Below are positions 7,134 to 15,025 of a DNA stretch of 21,802 nt, one piece after another (the stretch's first letter is position 1; each line of letters opens with the position of its first letter). The notes under the pieces were generated by a model that had not been told where the DNA came from, ran no database searches, and saw nothing but the letters and a program-made list of their open reading frames with translations. Source of the DNA: Loktanella sp. (lineage in GTDB: Bacteria > Pseudomonadota > Alphaproteobacteria > Rhodobacterales > Rhodobacteraceae); contig PUNR01000051.1 of NCBI GenBank assembly GCA_003551805.1, forward strand, positions 1 through 21,802, given 5' to 3'. A program made the translations under genes and the position numbers.

Positions 7134-7715
7134 TCAGGCATTGGCGGTCTGGACAGCGCGCAGGGCAGACATATAGCCACCATCATCCAAAAACGCCTGT
7201 TCGGCGGGTGATGTGCGCCGCCCAAGCGCGTCATTGCGGTAGGGGAAGCGCCCGAAATCACGGATGATCGCGCGGTGTGCGCAGGCATGGTCGCGGTTTT
7301 CATGGCCGGTTTCGGGCATCCGCGAACAGATCAGCCGCACGGCGCGGTCCTGATCGGACAGCGTTTCGGAATGCATCAGCGGCAGATAGAAAAACTGGCG
7401 CGCGGGTTCTGCGATTTTCATATCCCAATTGCGGTCAATCGCCATCTTGGCCGCACCCAGACCCAGCAGGTCTGTGGAAAACGCCTTGGCGGTGCCGCGG
7501 AACATATTGCGCGGGAACTGGTCGGTCAGGATGATATAGGCCAGCGCACCCGATGCATGGGTCAGCCACAGGCCCAGCGCGCCTTCGGTGGCAGATACCC
7601 AAAGCGGTTCAAACCGTTCCCTGATTTGCGCATCAAAATCAGGATCGGATTTATACCAATCCGAAGGGCTGCATTCATCCAGCCAGAAAGCCAGAACCTC
7701 GTCTACCTGCGACAC
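7134..7715 (-). CDS. DUF924 family protein
   Basis: The biochemical role of DUF924 is unknown to me; it is a compact all-helical cytoplasmic family widespread in proteobacteria. The conserved blocks are present: VLAFWLDE near residues 7-14, LTDQFPRNMFRG near 63-74, FFYLPLMHSE near 108-117, and FGRFPYRNDALGR near 154-166. The start is set at the GTG at 7715, giving 193 residues, because GGAGG stands eight bases upstream and the protein then begins where the family does (MSQVDEVLAFW). A TTG at 7778 would add 21 residues with no family similarity and no obvious ribosome site. It lies 89 bp downstream of the MFS gene and 90 bp upstream of lpdA on the same strand, so co-transcription is possible but the overlaps that mark tight coupling are absent. 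Confidence 0.88.
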   Translation of the reverse strand: MSQVDEVLAFWLDECSPSDWYKSDPDFDAQIRERFEPLWVSATEGALGLWLTHASGALAYIILTDQFPRNMFRGTAKAFSTDLLGLGAAKMAIDRNWDMKIAEPARQFFYLPLMHSETLSDQDRAVRLICSRMPETGHENRDHACAHRAIIRDFGRFPYRNDALGRRTSPAEQAFLDDGGYMSALRAVQTANA

Positions 7716-7723
7716 TGACCATT

Positions 7724-7728
7724 CCTCC
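7724..7728 (-). promoter_or_regulatory. Ribosome binding site deciding the DUF924 start
   Basis: GGAGG on the minus strand, eight bases before the GTG at 7715. It supports the shorter protein over the in-frame TTG at 7778. Confidence 0.6.
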
Positions 7729-7804
7729 GCGGTCGTTCCCGTTGGGTCAACCGAAACAGACAACGCGAGGGGTGACAAGGCTTTCCTGTCTGCCCGTCCC
7801 GATT

Positions 7805-9070
7805 TTAGCCGGTCTGGGCCGGTGTGTCATCAGTCGCTGCCTCGATATAGGCTTCTTGTGCGACCTCGACCGCCACCGCAGAAGAGCTGGCAGAGACAGG
7901 CGCATATGGCACCTGATCCAGTTCCATCGCACCACGGTCACGCTGTGTTGCGCGGATCATACCGTAGGCAGCCACACCCAGCATCAAGACAGCCGTGAAC
8001 AGCCAGAACCCGTTATCCCCGATCACATCCATCATCAGACCGACGATCAGCGGCCCCATGATTGCGCCCAGCCCGTTGATGAATAGCAAGCCACCGGATG
8101 CGGCTGCCATATCCTCTTTTTCAAGGTAATCATTGGTATAGGCGATCAGCAGCGCATAAAGCGGGTTCGACGTGCCGCCAACAATGGCGCCGCTGATGAT
8201 GATAAGGATGAAGTAGCCCGGCACCAGAAACGCGATCAGCGACCCCAGCCCGCCCAAAAGTGCGATCCAGATGATCAGCACCCGTCGGTCCATCCGGTCC
8301 GACAGCCAGCCAATCGGGTATTGCAGCACCAGCGCCGAAATATAGATCGCCGAGATGAAGAACGAGATTTCACCAACGCTAAGCCCCACACGGCTGCCGT
8401 AAACGGCGGACATGCCGAATTGTGCAGCAAACACCCCGCCAAGCAGGAACATGCCAGCGCAGCCCAGCGGCGAGGTCTTGATCAGGTCCTTGATCTTCAT
8501 AGGCTTGGTCGCGGAAAATGCGGGCATTGGCCGCGCCGACAGCAATACCGGCGCAAAGGCCAGCGACACGAGAACCGAAGGGATAATAAAGATCACATAG
8601 CCCGATACATCGCCCTGGCTGACGATATATTGTGCAAAGACGATCCCGCCCATCTGCACGATCATGTAAAGCGACAACGCCTTGCCGCGCGTCGCATTGC
8701 TGGACGCATCATTCAGCCAGCTTTCGGCAGTGATATAGACGCCGCAGAAACAAAACCCGATGATGACGCGCCCGATGGTCCATGCAATCGGGTCCACCAG
8801 CGTCGGATACAGGATCAACACAGCCGAGATCATCGACCCCATCGCAGCAAACACCCGCACATGCCCGACGCGGCGGATCAATTCGGGGGTGAAACGCGAT
8901 GAAAACAGGAAACCCAGAAAATAGGCCGACATCACGACGGACAGCGCCAGCGTGCTGAACCCTTCCAACTCACCACGCAGACCCAGCAGCGTCCCTTGCA
9001 GGCCATTGCCCACCATCAGCAGGAACATGCCCAGAAATAGCGCCCAAGAGCCTGTTAATACCTGAAACAT
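7805..9070 (-). CDS. MFS transporter, YcaD-like
   Basis: This is an inner-membrane secondary transporter of the major facilitator superfamily, with 421 residues and about twelve hydrophobic segments. The N-terminal half has an RxxGHVRVFA loop between helices 2 and 3, the position of the MFS signature, and the conserved YITAESWLND segment around helix 4-5 that is typical of the YcaD-like subgroup. The second half has the matching loop WLSDRMDRR. A polar tail of about 40 residues follows the last helix. The substrate cannot be read from the sequence. The ATG at 9070 is preceded by AAGGGA. The gene follows queA after 82 bp on the same strand, and the DUF924 gene comes next, so it may belong to a loose transcription unit. 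Confidence 0.85.
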   Translation of the reverse strand: MFQVLTGSWALFLGMFLLMVGNGLQGTLLGLRGELEGFSTLALSVVMSAYFLGFLFSSRFTPELIRRVGHVRVFAAMGSMISAVLILYPTLVDPIAWTIGRVIIGFCFCGVYITAESWLNDASSNATRGKALSLYMIVQMGGIVFAQYIVSQGDVSGYVIFIIPSVLVSLAFAPVLLSARPMPAFSATKPMKIKDLIKTSPLGCAGMFLLGGVFAAQFGMSAVYGSRVGLSVGEISFFISAIYISALVLQYPIGWLSDRMDRRVLIIWIALLGGLGSLIAFLVPGYFILIIISGAIVGGTSNPLYALLIAYTNDYLEKEDMAAASGGLLFINGLGAIMGPLIVGLMMDVIGDNGFWLFTAVLMLGVAAYGMIRATQRDRGAMELDQVPYAPVSASSSAVAVEVAQEAYIEAATDDTPAQTG

Positions 9071-9152
9071 AATCTATCCCTTCCGGGGTGCTGCCGTCTT
9101 TGTCGCCGTGTGACCCGTCCCTAACGGGATTGCAATGCGAACGGCCCGACAA

Positions 9153-10208
9153 TCACGCAGAGTCAGGTAGCAAAAGCGACGCATCGCCATAAGAAAAGAA
9201 CCTGTACCGGTTTGCGATGGCATGGGCATAGACACTCTTGATCCTGTCGACCCCCATCATAGCGGAAACCAGCATCATCAGTGTAGATTTCGGCAGGTGG
9301 AAATTGGTCATCAAGCCGTCGGCAATCTGGAACCGGAAACCGGGGGTGATGAAAATATCTGTCGGACCGGTCCAAGGGTGCAATTCTCCGTCCCGCGCGG
9401 CAGATTCGATCAGGCGCAGGGCCGTGGTCCCCACGGGAATGACGCGCCCGCCTGCGGCGCGGGTCGCGTTGATCTCGGCCGCGGCATGGGCTGTCACCTC
9501 GCCCCATTCGGCATGCATCTTGTGGTCGCGCACGTCATCGACCTTGACCGGCAGAAAGGTGCCAGCGCCGACATGCAGGGTGACATAACTCATGGTGACG
9601 CCGCGATCTGCCAGCGCCTGCAACAGCGGCCCGTCGAAATGCAGCGACGCGGTGGGTGCCGCAACAGCACCGGCGTGACGCGCCCAATAGGTCTGATAAT
9701 CGTCCATATCGGCCGCATCAGCAGGCCGTTTCGCCGCGATATAAGGCGGCAATGGCATGGCACCGACTGCGTTCAAGGCGGCATCAAAATCATCACCGGT
9801 CAGATTGAAAGCCAACAGCGCCTGCCCGTCTGCACGACTGACCATGGTGGCGGACAGGGCGTCTGAAAACACGATCACCTCGCCGTCACGAAGCTTTTTC
9901 AGCGGTTTGACAAGCGCCGACCATGTGCCGTCTGCCTGTGGTTCAAGCAAGGTTACTTCTATCCGGGCCACTGTGTCACCCGCGTCACCCGACCGCGCGC
10001 GGGTGCCGGACAGCCGCGCGGGGATCACCTTGGTGTCATTCAGCACCAGGCGGTCGCCGGGTTGCAAGATATCCACCAGATCGGTGACGATCCGGTCGGC
10101 GATTGTGCCGCCCTGCGCCAGCAACAGCCGTGCAGATGACCGCGGCTTTGCGGGGCGCACTGCTATCAGGTCTTCGGGCAGGTCAAAGTCGAAATCGCTG
10201 AGTTTCAT
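9153..10208 (-). CDS. queA: S-adenosylmethionine:tRNA ribosyltransferase-isomerase
   Basis: QueA transfers and isomerises the ribosyl part of S-adenosylmethionine onto 7-aminomethyl-7-deazaguanine in tRNA, forming epoxyqueuosine at the wobble position of GUN anticodons. The 351-residue protein is full length. It begins MKLSDFDFDLPEDLIA and carries the conserved blocks LNDTKVIPARL, PLPPYI, YQTYWARHAGAVAAPTASLHF, LHVGAGTFLPVK, and near the C-terminus FITPGF, NFHLPKSTLMMLVSA and YRFFSYGDA. The ATG overlaps the stop of the upstream AsmA-like gene by 4 bp (ATGA), so translation of the two is probably coupled. No other queuosine gene (such as tgt) is in the window. Identification is secure. Confidence 0.97.
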   Translation of the reverse strand: MKLSDFDFDLPEDLIAVRPAKPRSSARLLLAQGGTIADRIVTDLVDILQPGDRLVLNDTKVIPARLSGTRARSGDAGDTVARIEVTLLEPQADGTWSALVKPLKKLRDGEVIVFSDALSATMVSRADGQALLAFNLTGDDFDAALNAVGAMPLPPYIAAKRPADAADMDDYQTYWARHAGAVAAPTASLHFDGPLLQALADRGVTMSYVTLHVGAGTFLPVKVDDVRDHKMHAEWGEVTAHAAAEINATRAAGGRVIPVGTTALRLIESAARDGELHPWTGPTDIFITPGFRFQIADGLMTNFHLPKSTLMMLVSAMMGVDRIKSVYAHAIANRYRFFSYGDASLLLPDSA

Positions 10209-13200
10209 TGTGTCAGTTCCGGTGGCGGGCGGCGGAAAATCTCTCGGAACATACCTGGTGTCAGCACCGACAGCGGGTTGACGCTGACGCGCGGCGCATC
10301 GCTGCTGCCGGTGATGTTAAAGTTGATCCCCACCAACCCTTCACCCCGGCGGGTCAGGAAAGACCCGATGCTGTTGACCAGATAAAACGGAGACACGACA
10401 CCCTGAAGATCAAATTGCTTGGACGCCAGCGTGTAGATGCCATCGACCGAGATGCCAAGCCCCGGACCAACAGCAGAGGCCTGCGTCACAATGACTTGGG
10501 CTGGCGTCAGGCGGAATTGCGCATCGATGGTGTCGAACGCCAACCCCTGCCCGTCCAGTTGCTGCAGCAGCCCCACAACGCTGATCGCATCAAGCAAGGC
10601 CGCAATCGACGGTGCATCGCGCACCCGCAAGGCCCGCACAGCCAGCGTGCCGTCAAATGTACCCGCATCGCCTGCGGGCAGCAGCGTCAGGTCCAAAGAC
10701 CCGCCAAGTGCGGTGCGGAAAAACCCTGCCGCCTGCAACACGCCACCGGCATCATCGCTGCGCAGGCGCACTGCGCTGCGCCCGTCGCGGGGGGCGACCG
10801 TACCTGTCACGGCGGCGGCACCATTCACGGCGGCGCTGAACTGGCCGGTGAAACCTGCCACGGTTGTAAACTGGCCGCGCAGACCGGTCAGGGTGATCCC
10901 TTCGGTCACGATCAGGCGGTCAAGCGCCACCTGCACCGGCGGCCCGTCACTGCCGCCACCACCGCCTGCGCCAAAGCGCGCCCGACGCAGGTCAAGCATG
11001 CCGCCATTCACCTCGACCCCGACAGACCGGCCTGCGCCGCGTGCACGTAACGTGACTGGCGCATCCAGCCAATCATCGATCCGCAGCCGCGAAAACACCG
11101 CGCGGTCCAGTCCACCGCTGGCACCCAGCACCACCCGCCCTTCGGCCTGCAACCCGGCCGCATTTAGCGACAGGCGCGATATCGTCGGGACGGCACCCAG
11201 CGTACCTTCGATCCGCAAGCTACCCGTCGTTGCTGGCGCCTTGGCCCACCCCACCGCAGGGATTGACAGGCGCAATCCGCGCAGATCAGATGTCAGCACA
11301 AAACGGGGCGCTTCACCCCTGCGCAGATCAACCTGCAACAGCCCGCGTCCGGCACCTGTCACCATGCCATCGGGCAAGGTGATGTTAAAGGCGCGCAGGC
11401 CCTCTGGTGTCAGGTCAACCTCGGCCCGCAAGGCGCTTTGACCCGCAGAGGCAGGGGCAAAGATTTGCGACCATTGCGCATCGGCAGGCACACCGTCCAG
11501 CCGTACAGGACCGGCGATGGACAGACCGTCGTCGTTCACAGCGACCTGCATCGCCGAGGCCGTCAGCATCCGACCGGGCAGCAGGACATCGCTTTGCACG
11601 CCGTCCAGATCGACGGCGAAATCGAAACGCACGTCTTCACGCGGGGCGCGCGGTTGCAGTGGCCATGTGACCTGCCCTTGGGTGCGGGCGTTTCCTTGGG
11701 CAATGGTGACGGGCAGATTGGCCTTGTCCATGAATTCAAAAGGCGGCTGGTTAATGACCGACAAAAGCGCCGGCAGGCTGCTTTCGGATCGCAGGCTGAG
11801 CGTCGCGGGGCTGGGGCGCTGGCGCAGATCCTCGATGGCAAGCGCGGTGCCGTCCATCACGATCCGCCCGCCCTGCGGGGCGGTCATGATCCCTTCGTCC
11901 ACTGCCACGACAAAGCGGTGATCCATCAGGCTGCCAGTGCCGCGCGCGGCAGTGACCTGCGGCATGTCGCGCATCACGACAACCGCGGCATCGTCAAAGC
12001 TGAAATGCCCCGCCAGTTCGGTACCCGTCCCCGGCACCAGACGCAGACCGAAACGCAGGTCGGACAGGTTGCCTTCCTTGACGTTGTTGGTCATCCAGTC
12101 GCGCGTTCCGGGCCGGAACCCGTTGGGCCAAAGTGCCAGCAACCGCGCCGGTGCGATCCTGTCGATCTGCGTGTCGATACTTGCTTGCCAGCCAAGTTGT
12201 GTCGCAGAAATCTGGCCTTGGGCGGTCATCCGGCTGGGGCCATCGGTGACGACGGCCTGCCCGATATCAACTACAAAAGGGTTCACCCGCAGGCGCAGAT
12301 CGACGCTGGCACGCCCGATCAGCGGCGGCACATCGAACAGCCCCGGCGGGTCAAGCACCACATCACGCAGCCGGAATTGCGCCAGCAAGGCGCGCGGCAG
12401 GCCATCCTGAAACTCGCGCAGATAGGCATCACCGCTGGCACGCAGCCCGCCCCAGTCGGTTTCCAGCGCGATATCGGTGAACTGGATCAGGTCCAGCACC
12501 GGATCATAACGCAGATAGGCTTTGGCAGAGGTAAAGCTGACAGGTTCGGCAGCAGGTGTCGGCTGCAAGACGCCCTGCCCGATTTCCAGCGCCGCATAAA
12601 GCGGGCCAAGCGCGCCTGCGGCGTCAAGCTCGGTGCGCAGGACGGCTGACATTGGCGCGCTGACATCGCGCAGCCAGTTCAGCGCGGGCGACTGGGTGGC
12701 GATGTCGCTAGCGTCAATATTGGTGATCTCGACCGCAAGCTGCGCCGCGCGGCTGTGGCGCGGGCTGCTATAGGACAGCACGGCGGTCGTGATATCCGCG
12801 CGCCCCGACAGCAAGGCCAGATCCGCCTTGAGCCTTGTCTGCCCGCCGCGCAAATCCAGCGAGAGCTGGCCACCGTCCACAGTCCAGCTGCGCCCTGCGC
12901 GGGCATCGTCGTAATTGACGATCAGGCCCGTCGCCTCGACCACGCGCAGCGCGTCAAGTGCCGGAACCTCGAACATCTGGTCTACCTGATCCAGCAAACC
13001 TGCCAGATTTTGCGCACGCACCAGATTGCCCGCCCCCAGCGCAAAGCTGAAACTGCCGTCGCTGGCGCGGCGTAGGTTGATCTGCGCGCCGGTGATGCGG
13101 ACGTTCTGCACCAGCACATCGCGCTGCAACACGATCCCGCGCGGGGATAAGGCCACCTCGATCATCGGGACGCGTGTCAGCAACACGCCGTTGCGGTCGA

Positions 13201-13498
13201 TCACGCGCGTGTCGTGCAGCCGTACCGAGGGGCGCAAATCGCGGCTGACGCGCAGCGAAATACTGCCAAAGCGCACCCGCCCCCCATCCAGCGCCACGGC
13301 GGCGCGGTCCTGAACCAGCGTCTGCGCCCAGCTGGGGGCGGTGATATCGCGGTCAATCATCATCACGGCAGCGACCAGCACAAAGACCACAGGGATCAGA
13401 CACACCAGCACGATTGCCCGCAAACCAACCCACCAGCGCCGCTTGCGTGGGCGTGCAGGCGGCTGGGTTTTGGTCTGGTGGTCGTCCTGCTCTGGCAA
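10205..13498 (-). CDS. Large AsmA/YhdP-like envelope protein (DUF3971 / AsmA-like C-terminal region)
   Basis: The protein has 1097 residues: a basic proline-rich cytoplasmic head (about 1-21, with RPRKRR), one membrane segment at about 22-48, and a long periplasmic part made mostly of beta strands, with a short glycine-rich linker (GAGGGGGS). The last 80 residues, including VVSPFYLVNSIGSFLTRRGEGLVGINF and the Pro-rich end, are typical of the alphaproteobacterial AsmA-like C-terminal region. Members of this superfamily (YhdP, TamB, AsmA) form long grooved bridges thought to move phospholipids to the outer membrane; that role here is inference. The only standard start giving the membrane segment is TTG at 13498. 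The frame is open back to a stop near 13552 but contains no ATG or GTG there. It overlaps queA by 4 bp and diverges from bcp. Confidence 0.85.
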   Translation of the reverse strand: MPEQDDHQTKTQPPARPRKRRWWVGLRAIVLVCLIPVVFVLVAAVMMIDRDITAPSWAQTLVQDRAAVALDGGRVRFGSISLRVSRDLRPSVRLHDTRVIDRNGVLLTRVPMIEVALSPRGIVLQRDVLVQNVRITGAQINLRRASDGSFSFALGAGNLVRAQNLAGLLDQVDQMFEVPALDALRVVEATGLIVNYDDARAGRSWTVDGGQLSLDLRGGQTRLKADLALLSGRADITTAVLSYSSPRHSRAAQLAVEITNIDASDIATQSPALNWLRDVSAPMSAVLRTELDAAGALGPLYAALEIGQGVLQPTPAAEPVSFTSAKAYLRYDPVLDLIQFTDIALETDWGGLRASGDAYLREFQDGLPRALLAQFRLRDVVLDPPGLFDVPPLIGRASVDLRLRVNPFVVDIGQAVVTDGPSRMTAQGQISATQLGWQASIDTQIDRIAPARLLALWPNGFRPGTRDWMTNNVKEGNLSDLRFGLRLVPGTGTELAGHFSFDDAAVVVMRDMPQVTAARGTGSLMDHRFVVAVDEGIMTAPQGGRIVMDGTALAIEDLRQRPSPATLSLRSESSLPALLSVINQPPFEFMDKANLPVTIAQGNARTQGQVTWPLQPRAPREDVRFDFAVDLDGVQSDVLLPGRMLTASAMQVAVNDDGLSIAGPVRLDGVPADAQWSQIFAPASAGQSALRAEVDLTPEGLRAFNITLPDGMVTGAGRGLLQVDLRRGEAPRFVLTSDLRGLRLSIPAVGWAKAPATTGSLRIEGTLGAVPTISRLSLNAAGLQAEGRVVLGASGGLDRAVFSRLRIDDWLDAPVTLRARGAGRSVGVEVNGGMLDLRRARFGAGGGGGSDGPPVQVALDRLIVTEGITLTGLRGQFTTVAGFTGQFSAAVNGAAAVTGTVAPRDGRSAVRLRSDDAGGVLQAAGFFRTALGGSLDLTLLPAGDAGTFDGTLAVRALRVRDAPSIAALLDAISVVGLLQQLDGQGLAFDTIDAQFRLTPAQVIVTQASAVGPGLGISVDGIYTLASKQFDLQGVVSPFYLVNSIGSFLTRRGEGLVGINFNITGSSDAPRVSVNPLSVLTPGMFREIFRRPPPELTQ

Positions 13499-13519
13499 GG
13501 TTTCTGCGCCCTTGGGAAT

Positions 13520-13548
13520 TTGAATGCCTTTATCTTTGCCTTTATGGG
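13520..13548 (+). promoter_or_regulatory. Candidate bcp promoter
   Basis: TTGAAT at 13520-13525, a 17-base spacer, and TATGGG at 13543-13548 would start transcription near 13555, about 36 bases before bcp. The -10 match is only partial. It lies in an AT-rich gap of 92 bp between the divergent AsmA-like gene and bcp. Confidence 0.35.
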
Positions 13549-13590
13549 GCTAAAACAGTCAAAACAAAACCTTAGCGCAAAGGACAAGCC

Positions 13591-14058
13591 ATGACACAAC
13601 CCGCAATAGGCGAAACAGCGCCTGACATCAGCCTGCCGCGTGACGGCGGCGCTATCGTCAACCTGTCAGATTTTGCAGGAAAGACGGTCGTTTTGTACTT
13701 TTACCCCAAGGACGACACCCCCGGCTGCACCAAAGAGGCGATTGGTTTCACCGAAAAAGCCGATGATTTCGCCGCCGCTGGCGCGGTTATCCTGGGTGTT
13801 TCGAAAGACCCTGTCGCCAAGCATGACAAATTCATCGCCAAGCATGATCTCAAGATCGCATTGCTGTCGGACGAAAACGGTGACGTGTGTGAACGCTATG
13901 GCGTTTGGGTGGAAAAAAGCATGTATGGCAAAACCTATCAGGGCATTGAACGGGCGACGTTTTTGATTGGCCCCGATGGGAAAATCGCGCAGGTCTGGCC
14001 CAAGGTCAAAGTGCCCGGCCACGTCGATGCGGTGCTGGATGCCGTGCGCGCGCTGTGA
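13591..14058 (+). CDS. bcp: Thioredoxin-dependent peroxiredoxin, Bcp/PrxQ family
   Basis: This cytoplasmic peroxidase reduces hydrogen peroxide and organic hydroperoxides using thiols. The protein is 155 residues long, normal for the family. The active-site segment YPKDDTPGCTKE at 38-49 holds the peroxidatic Cys46 and the conserved Pro, Thr and Gly around it. The resolving cysteine that many Bcp proteins carry five residues later is absent (Ile51). The only other cysteine is Cys100, matching the non-essential third cysteine of E. coli Bcp, so this is a 1-Cys or atypical form. AAAGGA at 13579-13584 stands six bases before the ATG. The stop overlaps the GTG start of the next gene by 4 bp, so the two form an operon. 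Confidence 0.95.
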   Translation: MTQPAIGETAPDISLPRDGGAIVNLSDFAGKTVVLYFYPKDDTPGCTKEAIGFTEKADDFAAAGAVILGVSKDPVAKHDKFIAKHDLKIALLSDENGDVCERYGVWVEKSMYGKTYQGIERATFLIGPDGKIAQVWPKVKVPGHVDAVLDAVRAL

Positions 14059-14864
14059 CGCTGGCGGAAATGGCCGTCGCGGTTCTGACAACCGCAGATG
14101 GCCGCGAAAAGGCAGCATTGTCGCGCAGGCTGGCCGCACAATGGCAGGCAGCGCGGGCCGCGGGCGCACCGATTGCCATAGGCTCGGCTGCGCCACCGTT
14201 GCACCCTGCCCGACCGGAGCAGCCCGCACTACTCGCCCCGCGCGATGTGCCACGGCGCAAGTCCAGCACGCAGGCAGGGCGTGCGGCACTGCTGCATGCG
14301 GTGGCGCATATCGAACTGAACGCGGTGGATTTGCATTGGGATATCATCGCGCGGTTTACCGCAACGCCAATGCCGATGGGCTTTTATGACGACTGGGTGA
14401 AAGCCGCGGACGAAGAATCCAAACATTTCAATCTGATGTGTGATTGTCTTGAAGCTGCAGGCAGCCATTATGGTGCGTTGCCCGCCCATGCCGGCATGTG
14501 GCAGGCCGCGACTGACACCGCCACCGATCTGATGGGCAGGCTGGCCGTGGTGCCAATGGTGCTGGAAGCACGCGGGCTGGATGTGACCCCCGGCATGATC
14601 GCAATTTTTGAAAAGGCAGGCGAACAGCAGGCCGTGGACGCCTTGCAGATCATCTATGCCGAAGAGGTGCATCACGTCGCCTATGGGTCTAAATGGTTCC
14701 ACTTTTTATGCGGGCGTCACGATCTGGACCCGGTCGGCGTGTTCCACGATCTGGTGCAAAGGTATTTCCACGGTGCGCTGAAGCCCCCCTTCAACGAGGA
14801 AAAACGTGCCGAAGCCGGAATCCCGCCAGATTTTTACTGGCCGTTGGCGCAACAGCGCCGTTAA
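14055..14864 (+). CDS. DUF455 family ferritin-like di-iron protein
   Basis: DUF455 proteins have a ferritin-like four-helix bundle and are related in fold to the tRNA hydroxylase MiaE; the substrate is not established as far as I know. In this 269-residue protein the expected di-iron ligand set is visible: Glu87 in AHIELNA, Glu121 and His124 in EESKHF, Glu171 in LEARGLD, and Glu204 with His207 in AEEVHHVAYG. This gives the usual E, ExxH, E, ExxH pattern, so the metal site looks intact. The GTG start at 14055 overlaps the bcp stop (GTGA) and has no strong ribosome site of its own, which suggests reinitiation by ribosomes finishing bcp. The C-terminus ends IPPDFYWPLA, as in relatives. Confidence 0.9.
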   Translation: MTLAEMAVAVLTTADGREKAALSRRLAAQWQAARAAGAPIAIGSAAPPLHPARPEQPALLAPRDVPRRKSSTQAGRAALLHAVAHIELNAVDLHWDIIARFTATPMPMGFYDDWVKAADEESKHFNLMCDCLEAAGSHYGALPAHAGMWQAATDTATDLMGRLAVVPMVLEARGLDVTPGMIAIFEKAGEQQAVDALQIIYAEEVHHVAYGSKWFHFLCGRHDLDPVGVFHDLVQRYFHGALKPPFNEEKRAEAGIPPDFYWPLAQQRR

Positions 14865-14876
14865 TTACGATTTTCG
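14846..14876 (+). terminator. Weak possible terminator at the end of the DUF455 gene
   Basis: GGCGC, an AACA loop and GCGCC make a 5-bp stem inside the last codons, followed by an AT-rich stretch (TTAATTACGATTTTC). The stem is short and the T-run is interrupted, so the call is tentative. The remaining gap up to 15025 shows only a possible TTGCGA-N17-TAACAC promoter-like pair (14938-14966) for the M23 gene. Confidence 0.25.
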
Positions 14877-15012
14877 GCGGAACCTTGCGCAATGTCCCGC
14901 GTTGTAGCGCGCTGCGACCGGAATCGGGCCATTCGGTGTTGCGACAAGGCCCATCTGTAGCTAACACAGTCCGAGCGTTGCCGATCGGGGGACCGGCAGC
15001 CAAAACGACAAT

Positions 15013-15018
15013 AGGTGG
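15013..15018 (+). promoter_or_regulatory. Ribosome binding site deciding the M23 peptidase start
   Basis: AGGTGG, seven bases before the GTG at 15026. The alternative ATG at 15041 is 22 bases away, too far for normal initiation. Confidence 0.6.
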
Positions 15019-15025
15019 ACTTCTG

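Noticed and set aside
9115..9129. CCCGT/ACGGG hairpin between queA and the MFS gene
   Set aside because: Five-bp stem without T-run; could occur by chance in GC-rich DNA.
13523..13545. Two TGCCTTTAT direct repeats before bcp
   Set aside because: Short, low-complexity, and coinciding with the candidate promoter spacer; no evidence of a regulator site.
14693..15025. Longer start for the M23 peptidase
   Set aside because: The extension overlaps the DUF455 gene in another frame and places nonsense residues before the arginine-rich head; AGGTGG marks the GTG at 15026.
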